A stretch of 64,000 nt of DNA from Sulfitobacter sp. OXR-159 (lineage in GTDB: Bacteria > Pseudomonadota > Alphaproteobacteria > Rhodobacterales > Rhodobacteraceae), in the NCBI RefSeq assembly GCF_034377145.1, contig NZ_CP139707.1:505001-569000 (forward strand). The letters run 5' to 3'. Positions 1 to 15,604 of this stretch are shown piece after piece; positions within the stretch are counted from its first letter, which is position 1; each line of letters opens with the position of its first letter. The notes under the pieces are model-generated. The model did no database searches and had not been told where the DNA came from. It worked only from the letters and a program-made list of their open reading frames with translations. The translations under genes and the position numbers were made by a program.

Positions 1-1604
<1,604 letters not shown>

Positions 1605-1711
1605 TGATCCAGTAGAAGCAAGACTTCAACTTATCAATCAAAAGCATACACATACAATCAGTGGTACATGACTTGGACAAACAACGCTCAGCGCTGCAGT
1701 GGTGACCCCGT

Positions 1712-1736
1712 CGCTCTGCTGCGCAGAGCGCTTTTT
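1712..1736 (+). terminator. Terminator-like hairpin in the 23S-5S spacer
   Basis: A perfect 7-bp stem (CGCTCTG / CAGAGCG, 5-nt loop) is followed directly by C and five T. It lies 14 nt upstream of 5S rRNA, inside what must be one transcript if 5S is cotranscribed with 23S. It may be an RNase III or RNase E processing stem rather than a working terminator; rRNA antitermination would normally override it. Confidence 0.5.
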
Positions 1737-1749
1737 CAGGAATTTATTT

Positions 1750-1867
1750 GGTTTGGTGATCATAGCGCGAGCAAAACACCTGGTCCCATCCCGAACCCAG
1801 CCGTTAAGTGCCGTAGCGCCGATGGTACTGCGTCTTAAGACGTGGGAGAGTAGGTCATCGCCAAACC
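1750..1867 (+). rRNA. rrf: 5S ribosomal RNA
   Basis: About 118 nt whose ends pair as helix I (GGTTTGGTGAT at the 5' end with ATCGCCAAACC at the 3' end). The internal conserved block CCCATCCCGAACC and the GGGAGAGTAGGTC segment are typical of 5S rRNA. It follows 23S by about 145 nt on the same strand. No tRNA-fMet gene follows, although many Rhodobacterales rRNA operons end with one. Confidence 0.95.
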
Positions 1868-1916
1868 TAATAAGTTCCTGATAAAAAAAGTATCTCTCAA
1901 CGATGAGAAAAATAAC

Positions 1917-1956
1917 AAAACCGCCGCAGCTATAAAGCTGCGGCGGTTTTGGGTTT
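1917..1956 (+). terminator. rRNA operon terminator
   Basis: A perfect 10-bp GC-rich stem (CCGCCGCAGC / GCTGCGGCGG, loop TATAAA) is flanked by four A upstream and four T downstream, a textbook intrinsic terminator that could act on both strands. A run of ten G starts at 1957, just after it. Confidence 0.92.
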
Positions 1957-2063
1957 GGGGGGGGGGCGCAAAACCACTATGCCCAAGAACTGTCCATTTT
2001 CCGCCCTGCAGGGGGCGCAATAGATCGGTAACTCTTTCGCAACTGTCTAAAGAGATCGATAAG

Positions 2064-2672
2064 ATGACCCCCACAGATAAGGTTGCCCCTTCGTCAGCAT
2101 CTGAATTGGACCCCACCGCGCTTTCTGCGATCCGAAACGTGATGGCGGAGGGGCATGCGGGCACCGGGATGGACACACCGGAGCCTCCCGCTAAACATCG
2201 GCGGTCCGGACGCAATGCCTTTCCCGAGCTGCCGGAGCCGGAGGTTGCCAAAGGCAAATCCGCAAGACGTTTGCCGCTCAAGATGCCCAAGAAACGACCG
2301 TCGCCTCGGGCGGTTATGCTGAGCCTGCTTGCGCTCGCAGTAATTATGCGGCCTTGGTTAGTACTGGGCGTGGTTTTCATCGCGGTGTTCGTCTCGCTGG
2401 GGGTCTTTCTCGCCCTTGGTTATGACGGGTTTTGGGGGCGCGCACTGGCGCTTGGGCGCTGGTATGCCGCGCGGCGGCCGGAGCGGGCGGCGGCGCTTCA
2501 TGCACGTCTGGATGCATTCGCGATGAAATGGGATGCGGTGCTTGATCGCTTTCCCGAAGGGATGGTCGACGGGCTTTATCTGCCGGACTTTGGCGAGATG
2601 GCAGCGGCTGAGACCCGCCATGACGAAGCCCTCGATCGCCGATTTGATAGTCTGCGCAACTCCGAAGCCTAG
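2064..2672 (+). CDS. Conserved-type membrane protein of unknown function upstream of secE
   Basis: A 202-residue protein that I do not recognise as a named family. Residues 1-80 are polar, rich in proline and basic residues, and likely disordered. Residues about 83-120 are strongly hydrophobic and could form two closely spaced membrane helices, broken around Arg96-Pro97. The C-terminal 80 residues are soluble, mixed-charge and probably helical. The start is the first ATG of the frame; the upstream sequence AAGAGATCGATAAG gives only a weak ribosome binding site. It ends 76 nt before secE on the same strand, so it may be cotranscribed with the secE-nusG-rpl operon. GC content and codon use match its neighbours, which argues that it is real. 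Confidence 0.75.
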   Translation: MTPTDKVAPSSASELDPTALSAIRNVMAEGHAGTGMDTPEPPAKHRRSGRNAFPELPEPEVAKGKSARRLPLKMPKKRPSPRAVMLSLLALAVIMRPWLVLGVVFIAVFVSLGVFLALGYDGFWGRALALGRWYAARRPERAAALHARLDAFAMKWDAVLDRFPEGMVDGLYLPDFGEMAAAETRHDEALDRRFDSLRNSEA

Positions 2673-2748
2673 GCTGCACGCGATGGTGTCTTGAAACTAG
2701 GGGGCGGACCCGTTACATCCGCCCAATCGGGCAACAAGGAAAGATGTC

Positions 2749-2946
2749 ATGGCCACCACCAATCCGCTTCAGTTCATCCAGCAGGTTCGTACCGAAGTTG
2801 CCAAGGTTGTTTGGCCGACCAAGCGCGAAGTGATGCTGACCACTGTGATGGTCTTTATCCTCGCCGCGCTGACGGCGGTTTTCTTTGCGATCGTAGACAT
2901 CCTGATCCGCGGCGGTCTGCAGCAGATCCTTGGGATGTTCGGCTAA
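2749..2946 (+). CDS. secE: Preprotein translocase subunit SecE
   Basis: A 65-residue single-membrane-span SecE, the short form usual outside the enterobacteria. It clamps SecY in the SecYEG channel of the inner membrane. The conserved amphipathic segment VAKVVWPTKREV (about residues 18-29) precedes one transmembrane helix at about residues 30-53. The AAGGAAAG ribosome binding site ends 4-5 nt before the ATG. As in most bacteria it lies directly upstream of nusG. The tRNA-Trp and tuf genes that often precede secE are absent here. Confidence 0.96.
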   Translation: MATTNPLQFIQQVRTEVAKVVWPTKREVMLTTVMVFILAALTAVFFAIVDILIRGGLQQILGMFG

Positions 2947-3030
2947 GCATCGCCCGCTCGGGTGAATTTATCTTTACACCCTTGAAACCTGCGTCTGCGC
3001 GGGCTATTGCGCAGACCTGACCTGAAAAGG

Positions 3031-3065
3031 GGCGTGCGGCGATTCGAGTTGCGCGCCGATTTTTT
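3031..3065 (+). terminator. Probable terminator or attenuator between secE and nusG
   Basis: A hairpin with a 9-pair stem (GGCGTGCGG / TTGCGCGCC, three G-T pairs, 9-nt loop) is followed by GA and six T. It sits in the 208-nt spacer between secE and nusG, so some transcripts may stop after secE. Confidence 0.55.
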
Positions 3066-3154
3066 GTTCAGATGTTGCGGGGCCGAGGCTCCGTGTGATT
3101 GACGAATTTACATGCCGGGGCAGCCCGCATGGCAAGACAGGGACCAGAGTTCAG

Positions 3155-3688
3155 ATGGCAAAACGGTGGTATTCGGTCAGTGTCCTGTCGAACTTCGAAA
3201 AGAAGATTGCCGAGCAGATCCGCGCATCCGTGGCCGAGCAGGAACTTGAAGACCAGATTGACGAAGTGCTGGTGCCCACCGAAGAGGTGATCGAGGTCCG
3301 GCGCGGCAAGAAGGTGACAACCGAGCGTCGCTTCATGCCCGGCTATGTGCTGGTGCATATGGAAATGTCCGACGCGGGCTATCACTTGATCAACTCGATC
3401 AACCGCGTCACCGGTTTCTTGGGCCCGCAAGGCCGCCCGATGCCGATGCGCGATGCCGAGGTTCAGGCGATCTTGGGTCGCGTGCAGGAAGGCGAAGAAG
3501 CCCCACGCACGCTGATCCACTTCGAGATCGGCGAGAAGGTCAAGGTTGCCGACGGTCCATTCGAGGACTTCGACGGCATGATCGAAGAGGTCGACGAAGA
3601 TAACCAGCGCCTCAAGGTGTCGGTCTCGATCTTTGGCCGGGAAACCCCGGTCGAATTGGAATTCACGCAGGTCAACAAGCAGATCTGA
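3155..3688 (+). CDS. nusG: Transcription termination/antitermination protein NusG
   Basis: A 177-residue NusG that binds the clamp of RNA polymerase, links it to Rho or to ribosomal S10, and aids rRNA antitermination. The N-terminal NGN domain starts [16 protein letters not shown] and contains the [11 protein letters not shown] strand. The C-terminal KOW domain follows, with [19 protein letters not shown] at about residues 121-139. I chose the ATG at 3155 because family members begin with WY-V near residue 5. A GTG 60 nt upstream keeps the frame open but adds an unconserved extension. It is followed by the rplKAJL cluster as usual. Confidence 0.96.
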   Translation: MAKRWYSVSVLSNFEKKIAEQIRASVAEQELEDQIDEVLVPTEEVIEVRRGKKVTTERRFMPGYVLVHMEMSDAGYHLINSINRVTGFLGPQGRPMPMRDAEVQAILGRVQEGEEAPRTLIHFEIGEKVKVADGPFEDFDGMIEEVDEDNQRLKVSVSIFGRETPVELEFTQVNKQI

Positions 3689-3834
3689 GTGTAAGGCGGG
3701 CTCAGGTCCGCCATCCCGGCGCCTCAACGGTGTCGGTCATTGTGGGAGGCAAGTGCGCCGCGGCGCCCAACCCGGACCACGCAACGAAGATCCCGCGGGG
3801 CGCGCCCCAAGGGTGTTGAAAGGAGAATGGTCAG

Positions 3835-4260
3835 ATGGCCAAGAAACTCGTCGGTACGATGAAGTTGCAAGTTAAAGCGGGTCAAGCAAACCCGTCCCCG
3901 CCCGTGGGTCCAGCCCTCGGTCAGCGCGGCATCAACATCATGGAATTCTGTAAGGCGTTCAATGCCAAGACCGCAGACATGGAGCCGGGCGCACCGTGCC
4001 CCACCGTGATCAGCTACTATCAGGACAAGTCCTTCACCATGGACATCAAGACGCCCCCGGCGTCCTACTACCTGAAAAAAGCTGCCAAGGTGAACTCTGG
4101 CGCGAAAACGCCGAGCCGTGAAACCGTTGGTACCGTGACCACCAAGCAACTGCGCGAGATCGCAGAAGCAAAAGCTGCCGACCTGTCCGCGAACGACGTG
4201 GAAGCGGCGATGAAGATCATCCTGGGCTCTGCCCGGTCCATGGGCATCGAGGTGAAGTAA
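3835..4260 (+). CDS. rplK: 50S ribosomal protein L11
   Basis: A 141-residue L11, the protein of the GTPase-associated centre that binds 23S rRNA and takes part in factor-dependent GTP hydrolysis and the stringent response. The proline-rich start [19 protein letters not shown] is intact, and the C-terminal RNA-binding domain ends [10 protein letters not shown]. An AAAGGAG site ends 9 nt before the ATG. One base separates its stop from the rplA start, so the two are translationally coupled. In E. coli L1 represses this pair by binding the leader; a similar site may lie in the 146-nt spacer after nusG, but I did not identify it. Confidence 0.97.
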   Translation: MAKKLVGTMKLQVKAGQANPSPPVGPALGQRGINIMEFCKAFNAKTADMEPGAPCPTVISYYQDKSFTMDIKTPPASYYLKKAAKVNSGAKTPSRETVGTVTTKQLREIAEAKAADLSANDVEAAMKIILGSARSMGIEVK

Positions 4261-4261
4261 G

Positions 4262-4960
4262 ATGGCAAAACTTGGTAAACGCACCCGCGCCGCCCGTGAA
4301 GCCTTTGCTGGCAAAGAGGACCTGTCCGTTGAAGAAGCGGTAAGCCTCATCAAAGCAAACGCCAACGCAAAGTTCGACGAAACCATCGAGATCGCGATGA
4401 ACCTCGGTGTTGACCCACGCCACGCTGACCAGATGGTCCGCGGTGTTGTCGGCCTGCCCAACGGCACCGGCAAAACCATGCGCGTTGCTGTCTTCGCCCG
4501 TGGCGCGAAAGCTGAAGAAGCCGAAAAGGCTGGCGCAGATATCGTTGGCGCAGAAGACCTGATGGAATCCGTGCAGTCCGGCAAGATCGACTTTGATCGT
4601 TGCATCGCGACACCCGACATGATGCCGATCGTTGGCCGTCTGGGTAAAGTGCTTGGCCCCCGTAACCTGATGCCGAACCCCAAGGTTGGCACCGTGACCA
4701 TGGATGTCGCCGACGCCGTGAAAGCGGCCAAGGGCGGTGAAGTTCAGTTCAAGGCCGAAAAGGGCGGTGTCGTCCACGCAGGCGTTGGCAAACTGTCCTT
4801 CGACGAAGCCAAGCTGGCCGAAAACATCCGTGCCTTTGTTGGCGCGGTGTCCAAAGCCAAGCCGGCCGGTGCCAAAGGCACATATATGAAAAAGATCAAC
4901 CTGAGCTCCACAATGGGCCCAGGCGTGTCGGTCGCTGTCGAGAACGCAACCGCCGAGTGA
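4262..4960 (+). CDS. rplA: 50S ribosomal protein L1
   Basis: A 232-residue L1, the mobile-stalk protein that guides deacylated tRNA from the E site and acts as a translational repressor of its own operon in E. coli. Family hallmarks are visible: a lysine/arginine-rich N-terminus, the [18 protein letters not shown] strand and the [15 protein letters not shown] motif near residues 131-145. Length is normal. It starts one base after rplK ends. A 273-nt leader for rplJL follows. Confidence 0.97.
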   Translation: MAKLGKRTRAAREAFAGKEDLSVEEAVSLIKANANAKFDETIEIAMNLGVDPRHADQMVRGVVGLPNGTGKTMRVAVFARGAKAEEAEKAGADIVGAEDLMESVQSGKIDFDRCIATPDMMPIVGRLGKVLGPRNLMPNPKVGTVTMDVADAVKAAKGGEVQFKAEKGGVVHAGVGKLSFDEAKLAENIRAFVGAVSKAKPAGAKGTYMKKINLSSTMGPGVSVAVENATAE

Positions 4961-5233
4961 TCCAGTGGGGTGGGGGCCAGCCTCCCACCTTACGACCCGA
5001 GATTTGGCGGCTTCGGCCGTCAGATACGCAAGGACCAAAAGATCGGTCCGCGCGTCTGTCCGAGACGGAGGGTTTGGGCCATGGCCTGAATAATTCCTTC
5101 CTGAGATGGGAAACCGGAAAAATTCTGCCCTCGGGCGGTTTTGGCCGGGACCCTGACATTGGACCCGAATGGGATGCAGAAGACCGCATCCTGAACTGAG
5201 CCGGGGGGCAACCCCCAAATTTGGAGTGAAACT
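4961..5233 (+). promoter_or_regulatory. Structured leader of rplJL (candidate L10/L12 autoregulatory region)
   Basis: This 273-nt spacer contains several stem-loops: 4969-4989 (GGTGGG / CCCACC with further G-C pairs), 5031-5049 (GGACC / GGTCC) and 5203-5216 (GGGGG, GCAA tetraloop, CCCCC). The last lies just upstream of the GGAG ribosome binding site at 5223. In many bacteria L10 complexed with L12 represses this transcript through such a leader. The position fits, but I could not confirm the exact L10 binding fold. No convincing promoter was seen. Confidence 0.5.
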
Positions 5234-5749
5234 GTGGATAGAGCACAAAAAGAACAGCTGGTCGACGAACTCGGCCAGATCTTTGAAAGCTCTGGCGTCG
5301 TTGTGGTTAGCCACTACGTCGGTTTGACAGTTGCCGAAATGCAGGACCTTCGGGCGCGCGCACGCGCTGCCGGTGGGGCCGTGCGTGTTGCCAAAAACAG
5401 GCTCGCCAAGATCGCCCTTGAGGGCAAGCCATGCGAAAGCATCGCTGACCTTCTGACGGGTATGACCGTTCTGACCTATTCTGAGGATCCTGTGGCTGCG
5501 GCCAAGGTTGCTCAGGAATTCTCCAAGGAAAACCCGAAGCTGGTGATCCTCGGTGGTTCCATGGGTGAGAACGCGTTGGACGCCGCTGGTGTCGAAGCCG
5601 TGTCGAAAATGCCTTCGCGGGAGGAGCTTATCTCCACCATCGCGGGCATGCTCGGCGCACCTGCTTCGAACATCGCCGGGGCCATTGGCGCACCTGCAAG
5701 CAACATCGCATCCATCTTGTCCACGATCGAGGACAAGGCGGCTGCGTAA
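5234..5749 (+). CDS. rplJ: 50S ribosomal protein L10
   Basis: A 171-residue L10 that anchors L7/L12 dimers to the ribosomal stalk. The N-terminal rRNA-binding part contains [19 protein letters not shown] and [10 protein letters not shown]. The C-terminal helix is Ala-rich with a short internal repeat, [20 protein letters not shown] (residues about 146-165); this long helix is where L12 dimers dock. The start is GTG at 5234, supported by GGAG seven bases upstream and by family alignment ([10 protein letters not shown]). Confidence 0.96.
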   Translation: MDRAQKEQLVDELGQIFESSGVVVVSHYVGLTVAEMQDLRARARAAGGAVRVAKNRLAKIALEGKPCESIADLLTGMTVLTYSEDPVAAAKVAQEFSKENPKLVILGGSMGENALDAAGVEAVSKMPSREELISTIAGMLGAPASNIAGAIGAPASNIASILSTIEDKAAA

Positions 5750-5823
5750 GGCATATCGTCAAGCCGGCGCTCGGGTTGAACACGCGCGTTGGAACACACA
5801 TATCGTAACGGAAAGAGCTAAAC

Positions 5824-6195
5824 ATGGCTGATCTGAAAAAACTGGCAGAAGACATCGTTGGTCTGACTCTGCTTGAAGCACAAGAACTGAAAACCATCCT
5901 CAAAGACGAGTACGGCATCGAGCCCGCCGCTGGCGGCGCAGTGATGATGGCTGGTCCTGCTGATGGCGGCGCTGCCGAAGAAGAAAAGACAGAATTTGAC
6001 GTCGTTCTGAAGAACGCCGGCGCATCCAAGATCAACGTGATCAAGGAAGTCCGCGGCATCACAGGTCTCGGCCTGAAAGAAGCCAAAGACCTGGTCGAAG
6101 CCGGTGGCAAGATCAAAGAAGGCGTCGACAAAGCCGAAGCCGAAGACATCAAAGGCAAGCTGGAAGCAGCTGGCGCCGAAGTCGAGCTGGCCTAA
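5824..6195 (+). CDS. rplL: 50S ribosomal protein L7/L12
   Basis: A 123-residue stalk protein present in several copies per ribosome, which recruits translational GTPases. The N-terminal dimerisation region (about 1-33) is followed by a flexible Ala/Gly-rich hinge (about 37-57). The C-terminal domain contains [20 protein letters not shown], the factor-binding surface. A GGAAAGAG site precedes the ATG. The 74-nt gap from rplJ and the hairpin after the gene fit higher expression of rplL than of its neighbours. Confidence 0.97.
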   Translation: MADLKKLAEDIVGLTLLEAQELKTILKDEYGIEPAAGGAVMMAGPADGGAAEEEKTEFDVVLKNAGASKINVIKEVRGITGLGLKEAKDLVEAGGKIKEGVDKAEAEDIKGKLEAAGAEVELA

Positions 6196-6234
6196 GCCAG
6201 AGGTGCGCGGCAACGTGCACCACGCATGAACAAG

Positions 6235-6262
6235 GGCTGGACGGGAGTTTTCCTGTCCAGCC
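6235..6262 (+). promoter_or_regulatory. Strong stem-loop between rplL and rpoB
   Basis: A 12-pair stem (GGCTGGACGGGA / TCCTGTCCAGCC, one G-T pair, loop GTTT) with no adjacent T tract. E. coli has both an attenuator and an RNase III site in the same spacer, which set the ratio of ribosomal to polymerase transcripts. The position and the lack of a T run suggest processing or partial attenuation here too. Confidence 0.6.
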
Positions 6263-6438
6263 TGACCTGTTTTGACGAATGTTCTAGCTCAGAGCATTTC
6301 TCTGGAGAGGTCCATGGTCGGAAGGGATGCAGTGGGACGCATTCCAAGAATTGACCCGGATTTTCCGCTCTTATGGGCGCGCACCACGGCCCCGGTGGTT
6401 GATGCGCTCGGCAAGAGACACGAAAGGTGACACGACAC

Positions 6439-10575
<4,137 letters not shown>

Positions 10576-10584
10576 CGCGGTAAA

Positions 10585-10631
10585 CGGGATTTTTTAAAAA
10601 TCCCGGCCCGTTTTCTTCGAAAGAAAACGGG
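10585..10631 (+). promoter_or_regulatory. Twin-hairpin element after rpoB
   Basis: Two hairpins one base apart. The first (10585-10605) has a 9-bp stem CGGGATTTT / AAAATCCCG with loop TTA. The second (10607-10631) has an 11-bp stem CCCGTTTTCTT / AAGAAAACGGG with loop CGA. The element starts 10 nt after the rpoB stop. A near copy in architecture follows rpoA at 42738-42785. It is probably an RNA processing, stability or partial termination signal in the rpoBC transcript. Confidence 0.7.
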
Positions 10632-10670
10632 TCCGGTCCCTCCCAACGCACCCCTTTCAAGGATTTGAAA

Positions 10671-13600
10671 ATGAACCAGGAACTGACAAACAACCCGTTC
10701 AACCCGCTGACGCCGCAAAAAGCGTTTGACGAAATCAAGGTCTCTTTGGCCTCGCCCGAGCGGATCCTCAGCTGGTCCTTCGGTGAGATCAAAAAGCCGG
10801 AAACCATCAACTACCGGACGTTTAAGCCCGAGCGTGACGGCCTGTTCTGCGCGCGTATCTTTGGCCCGATCAAAGACTACGAATGCCTTTGCGGCAAATA
10901 TAAGCGGATGAAGTATCGCGGCGTTGTCTGCGAGAAATGCGGTGTCGAAGTGACGCTGCAAAAGGTCCGCCGTGAGCGTATGGGCCACATCGAACTGGCG
11001 TCGCCCGTGGCGCATATCTGGTTCCTCAAGTCGCTGCCCTCGCGCATCGGCCTGATGCTGGACATGACCCTGCGCGATCTGGAACGTGTTCTCTACTTTG
11101 AGAACTACGTCGTGATCGAGCCGGGCCTTACCGATCTTCAATACGGTCAGATGATGACCGAAGAAGAGTACATGGATGCCCAAGACGCCTATGGCATGGA
11201 CGCTTTCACCGCCAACATCGGTGCCGAAGCGATCCGTGAGATGCTGGCCGCCATTGATCTGGAAGCCGAAGCCGAGACCCTGCGCGCCGATCTGAAAGAG
11301 GCGACAGGCGAGCTGAAGCCCAAGAAGATCATCAAGCGTCTGAAAGTGGTTGAGTCCTTCCTCGAGTCGGGCAACCGTCCTGAGTGGATGGTCATGACCG
11401 TGATCCCGGTGATCCCGCCAGAACTGCGCCCGCTGGTGCCGCTGGACGGTGGCCGTTTCGCGACCTCTGACCTCAACGACCTGTACCGCCGCGTGATCAA
11501 CCGGAACAACCGTTTGAAGCGTCTCATTGAGCTGCGCGCACCTGACATCATCGTCCGCAACGAAAAGCGGATGTTGCAGGAATCCGTCGACGCTCTGTTC
11601 GACAACGGCCGTCGTGGCCGCGTCATCACCGGTGCCAACAAGCGCCCGCTGAAGTCGCTGTCCGACATGCTGAAAGGTAAGCAGGGTCGCTTCCGTCAGA
11701 ACCTTTTGGGTAAGCGCGTCGACTTCTCGGGCCGTTCGGTCATTGTGACCGGCCCTGAGTTGAAGCTGCACCAATGTGGTCTGCCCAAAAAGATGGCTTT
11801 GGAGCTTTTCAAGCCGTTCATCTACTCGCGGCTTGAGGCCAAAGGTCTGTCCTCCACCGTGAAGCAGGCGAAAAAGCTGGTCGAGAAAGAGCGTCCCGAA
11901 GTTTGGGACATTCTTGATGAGGTGATCCGTGAGCACCCCGTCATGCTCAACCGCGCGCCGACGCTTCACCGTCTCGGCATTCAGGCGTTTGAGCCCGTGT
12001 TGATCGAGGGTAAAGCGATCCAGCTTCACCCGCTCGTCTGCTCGGCCTTCAACGCTGACTTCGACGGTGACCAGATGGCCGTTCACGTGCCGCTCTCGCT
12101 GGAAGCCCAGTTGGAAGCACGTGTTCTGATGATGTCCACGAACAACGTTCTGTCGCCTGCAAACGGCGCACCGATCATCGTGCCGTCGCAGGATATGATC
12201 TTGGGTCTCTACTACACGACCCTTGAGCGCAAAGGCATGGTTGGCGAAGGCATGGTCTTCGGCTCCGTCGACGAGGTGCAGCACGCCCTCGACGCCGGTG
12301 CGGTTCACCTGCACTCGAAAATCAAAGCGCGGATCAAACAGATCGACGCCGAAGGCAACGAAGTGATGATGCGCTTTGACACGACCCCCGGTCGTATCCG
12401 TCTTGGGGCGCTTCTGCCACTGAACGCGAAAGCGCCGTTTGACCTCGTCAACCGTCTGCTGCGTAAGAAAGAAGTGCAGCAGGTCATCGACACCGTCTAC
12501 CGTTATTGCGGTCAGAAAGAGTCGGTTATCTTCTGTGACCAGATCATGACCATGGGTTTCCGCGAAGCTTTCAAAGCGGGCATCTCCTTCGGCAAAGACG
12601 ACATGCTGATCCCCGACACGAAATGGCCGCTGGTTGAAGAGACCCGCGAGCAGGTGAAGGACTTTGAACAGCAGTATATGGACGGCCTGATCACTCAGGG
12701 CGAAAAGTACAACAAAGTCGTCGATGCATGGTCGAAGTGTAACGACAAGGTCACCGAGGCGATGATGGGCTCCATCTCGGCCACTACGTACCACGAGAAT
12801 GGTTCCGAAAAAGAGCCGAACTCGGTCTACATGATGGCCCACTCCGGTGCTCGTGGCTCGGTCACGCAGATGAAACAGCTGGGCGGGATGCGCGGCCTGA
12901 TGGCGAAGCCGAATGGCGACATCATCGAAACGCCGATCATCTCGAACTTTAAAGAAGGTCTGACCGTTCTTGAGTACTTCAACTCGACACACGGTGCGCG
13001 GAAAGGTCTGTCGGATACCGCTCTGAAAACAGCGAACTCCGGTTACCTGACACGCCGTCTGGTGGACGTAGCCCAGGACTGCATCGTGCGTGAGCATGAC
13101 TGCGGGACCGAAACTGCGATCACTGCCGAAGCGGCTGTCAACGATGGTGAGGTTGTCTCCTCGCTGGCCGAGCGTCTGCTGGGCCGTGTTGCGGCGGATG
13201 ACATTCTGGTGCCCGGCACCGAGGATGTTCTGGTGCCCGCAGGTTCGTTGATCGACGAGCGCATGTCGGATGCCATCGACGAAGCCGGGGTGCAGTCCGC
13301 ACGGATCCGCAGCCCGCTGACCTGTGATGCCGAAGAGGGTGTCTGCGCCATGTGCTATGGCCGTGACCTTGCACGCGGTACGCTGGTTAACCAAGGTGAG
13401 GCCGTCGGCATCATCGCGGCCCAGTCGATCGGTGAACCCGGTACTCAGCTGACGATGCGGACCTTCCACATCGGCGGCGTTGCTCAGGGTGGTCAGCAGT
13501 CCTTCCTCGAGGCCAGCCAGTCCGGCAAAATCGTGTTCGACAATGCGCAGACGCTTGAAAACAGCGCCGGTGAAATGCTCGTCATGGGCCGGAACATGAA

Positions 13601-14921
13601 ACTGTCGATCGTCGATGAGAACGGCGATGAGCGCGCCAGCCACAAGATCGGCTACGGCACCAAGCTTCACGTCAAGGAAGGCGACAGCGTTGCACGCGGC
13701 GACAAGCTGTTCGAATGGGATCCCTACACCCTGCCGATCATCGCCGAAAAACCGGGTATGACCAAATACGTCGACCTTGTTTCGGGCATCGCGGTCAAAG
13801 AAGACACCGACGAAGCAACCGGCATGACCCAGAAGATCGTGATCGACTGGCGCGCGGCCCCCAAGGGCAACGAGCTTAAGCCCGAGATCATCTTGGTGGG
13901 TGAAGATGGCGAACCCGTCCGCAACGATGCGGGCAACCCGGTGACCTATCCAATGTCGGTAGATGCGGTTCTGTCCGTTGAGGACCAGACCGAGGTTCAG
14001 GCCGGTGACATCATCGCGCGTATCCCGCGTGAAGGTGCCAAGACCAAGGACATTACCGGTGGTCTGCCGCGTGTGGCCGAACTCTTTGAGGCACGTCGCC
14101 CCAAAGACCACGCCATCATCGCGGAAATCGACGGCTATGTGCGCTTCGGCAAGGACTACAAGAACAAGCGCCGCATCGCGATCGAAAGCTCGGATGATCC
14201 GGACGTGAAGGTTGAATACATGGTGCCCAAGGGGAAACACATCCCCGTTGCCGAAGGCGACTTCGTGCAGAAGGGTGACTACATCATGGACGGCAACCCC
14301 GCGCCGCACGACATTCTGGCGATCATGGGCGTCGAAGCCTTGGCCGAATACATGATTGACGAAGTGCAGGACGTTTACCGCCTGCAGGGTGTGAAGATTA
14401 ACGACAAACACATCGAAGTCATCGTGCGTCAGATGCTGCAGAAGTGGGAAATCCAAGAAAGCGGCGACACCACGCTGCTCAAGGGTGAACACGTCGACAA
14501 GCAGGAATTCGATCAGGCCAACGAAAAGGCCCTGTCGAAGGGTGGCCGTCCTGCCAAGGGCGAACCGATCCTGCTGGGCATCACCAAGGCGTCGCTGCAG
14601 ACCCGCAGCTTCATCTCCGCCGCGTCCTTCCAAGAGACAACGCGCGTGCTGACCGAAGCTTCGGTTCAGGGCAAGCGGGACAAGCTGGTCGGTCTGAAAG
14701 AGAACGTCATCGTGGGCCGTCTGATCCCGGCGGGCACTGGTGGGGCGACCCAGCAGATGCGCAAAGTGGCGACAGACCGCGACAACGTCGTGATCGAAGC
14801 GCGCCGCGAAGAGGCCGAAGCTGCCGCCGCACTGGCAGCACCTGCGGCATCCGCGGATGACGACATCGTCGGTGGTGATGTGTTCAACACGCCGGTCGGT
14901 GACGACGAGAGCCGCGATTGA
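10671..14921 (+). CDS. rpoC: DNA-directed RNA polymerase subunit beta'
   Basis: A 1416-residue beta' subunit holding the catalytic Mg2+. The catalytic motif NADFDGDQM is present with Asp463, Asp465 and Asp467. The N-terminal zinc-binding cysteines lie in [20 protein letters not shown] (about residues 71-90). The trigger-loop region contains [16 protein letters not shown], and a second cysteine cluster ([15 protein letters not shown]) lies shortly before it. The C-terminus carries an Ala/Glu-rich tail after the conserved end. The ATG at 10671 has AAGG eight bases upstream; a TTG two codons earlier is unlikely. A strong terminator follows. Confidence 0.98.
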   Translation: MNQELTNNPFNPLTPQKAFDEIKVSLASPERILSWSFGEIKKPETINYRTFKPERDGLFCARIFGPIKDYECLCGKYKRMKYRGVVCEKCGVEVTLQKVRRERMGHIELASPVAHIWFLKSLPSRIGLMLDMTLRDLERVLYFENYVVIEPGLTDLQYGQMMTEEEYMDAQDAYGMDAFTANIGAEAIREMLAAIDLEAEAETLRADLKEATGELKPKKIIKRLKVVESFLESGNRPEWMVMTVIPVIPPELRPLVPLDGGRFATSDLNDLYRRVINRNNRLKRLIELRAPDIIVRNEKRMLQESVDALFDNGRRGRVITGANKRPLKSLSDMLKGKQGRFRQNLLGKRVDFSGRSVIVTGPELKLHQCGLPKKMALELFKPFIYSRLEAKGLSSTVKQAKKLVEKERPEVWDILDEVIREHPVMLNRAPTLHRLGIQAFEPVLIEGKAIQLHPLVCSAFNADFDGDQMAVHVPLSLEAQLEARVLMMSTNNVLSPANGAPIIVPSQDMILGLYYTTLERKGMVGEGMVFGSVDEVQHALDAGAVHLHSKIKARIKQIDAEGNEVMMRFDTTPGRIRLGALLPLNAKAPFDLVNRLLRKKEVQQVIDTVYRYCGQKESVIFCDQIMTMGFREAFKAGISFGKDDMLIPDTKWPLVEETREQVKDFEQQYMDGLITQGEKYNKVVDAWSKCNDKVTEAMMGSISATTYHENGSEKEPNSVYMMAHSGARGSVTQMKQLGGMRGLMAKPNGDIIETPIISNFKEGLTVLEYFNSTHGARKGLSDTALKTANSGYLTRRLVDVAQDCIVREHDCGTETAITAEAAVNDGEVVSSLAERLLGRVAADDILVPGTEDVLVPAGSLIDERMSDAIDEAGVQSARIRSPLTCDAEEGVCAMCYGRDLARGTLVNQGEAVGIIAAQSIGEPGTQLTMRTFHIGGVAQGGQQSFLEASQSGKIVFDNAQTLENSAGEMLVMGRNMKLSIVDENGDERASHKIGYGTKLHVKEGDSVARGDKLFEWDPYTLPIIAEKPGMTKYVDLVSGIAVKEDTDEATGMTQKIVIDWRAAPKGNELKPEIILVGEDGEPVRNDAGNPVTYPMSVDAVLSVEDQTEVQAGDIIARIPREGAKTKDITGGLPRVAELFEARRPKDHAIIAEIDGYVRFGKDYKNKRRIAIESSDDPDVKVEYMVPKGKHIPVAEGDFVQKGDYIMDGNPAPHDILAIMGVEALAEYMIDEVQDVYRLQGVKINDKHIEVIVRQMLQKWEIQESGDTTLLKGEHVDKQEFDQANEKALSKGGRPAKGEPILLGITKASLQTRSFISAASFQETTRVLTEASVQGKRDKLVGLKENVIVGRLIPAGTGGATQQMRKVATDRDNVVIEARREEAEAAAALAAPAASADDDIVGGDVFNTPVGDDESRD

Positions 14922-14945
14922 TCGCAGGTTTGACCTGAAAATCAG

Positions 14946-14979
14946 AAGCCCCCGCAGTGAAAGTTGCGGGGGCTTTTTT
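14946..14979 (+). terminator. rpoBC operon terminator
   Basis: An 11-bp perfect stem (AAGCCCCCGCA / TGCGGGGGCTT, loop GTGAAAGT) running into six T. It closes the secE-rpoC transcription block 25 nt after the rpoC stop. Confidence 0.93.
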
Positions 14980-15106
14980 ATGCGCGGTGCCGCAGCCTTG
15001 AATGCGCATCGCCAGCGAGATGGCCGGGAATTTGCCGCCGTAGCCTTACATCCGCCACATAGTGGCAATAGGTTTGCGAAAGCTTAACCGTCGTAAGGTT
15101 CTTCAG

Positions 15107-15511
15107 ATGACGTCTCGCATTCTACATATCGACGATGATCCGATCATTCTGGAATTGGTAAAGATGATCTTTTCCGACGACAGATCGCTGACCTTTGTCT
15201 CCTGCCTGAACGCCCGCGATGCGCTGGCGGTGGTGAATGACCTGAAGCCCGATTTGATCATCAGTGATATCTCCATGCCCGATATGGGTGGTTTGGAATT
15301 GGCGCACCGCTTTGGCGAAAACCCCGCCATCGCCGGAACGCCTATTATCTTCCTCAGCGGCCGCACCCGCGATCTTGAGGTTTATGACGCCTTTCGCAAT
15401 CTGGCCGCGACGGTGATGCAGAAGCCTGTCGAGCCGGGGTTGCTGCGCAGTACGGTTCGGAATCTGTTGGCCAGTCAGCAACAGCCCGTGGCGGAGGCGT
15501 CCAACCAGTAA
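15107..15511 (+). CDS. Stand-alone receiver-domain response regulator
   Basis: A 134-residue single CheY-like receiver domain with no output domain. Acidic-pocket residues Asp9-Asp11 lie in HIDDDP. The phosphoacceptor is Asp54 (LIISDISMPDMGG), the switch Ser84 (IFLSG), and the conserved lysine Lys106 (MQKPVEP), so it should be phosphorylatable. The last 15 residues are a polar tail. Such proteins act by protein contact, for example in phosphorelays, motility or stress signalling. No kinase gene is adjacent, so the partner is unknown. I chose the ATG at 15107 from domain alignment and TAAGG upstream; an upstream in-frame ATG adds 15 unconserved residues. Confidence 0.88.
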   Translation: MTSRILHIDDDPIILELVKMIFSDDRSLTFVSCLNARDALAVVNDLKPDLIISDISMPDMGGLELAHRFGENPAIAGTPIIFLSGRTRDLEVYDAFRNLAATVMQKPVEPGLLRSTVRNLLASQQQPVAEASNQ

Positions 15512-15604
15512 GACCGGGCAACTGCGGCAGGGGCAGACGTCGTACGTAGTCGCCATGCCGCATTTGAGGGGCGCCAAGCGGTGAACCTGCACAGCCCCCC
15601 GTTC

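Noticed and set aside
3095..3154. 20-residue N-terminal extension of NusG from a GTG
   Set aside because: Not conserved in the family; the ATG at 3155 gives the normal start.
6268..6300. Promoter for rpoB (TTGACG, 17 nt, CATTTC)
   Set aside because: The -10 match is too poor and no similar -10 occurs elsewhere in the window.
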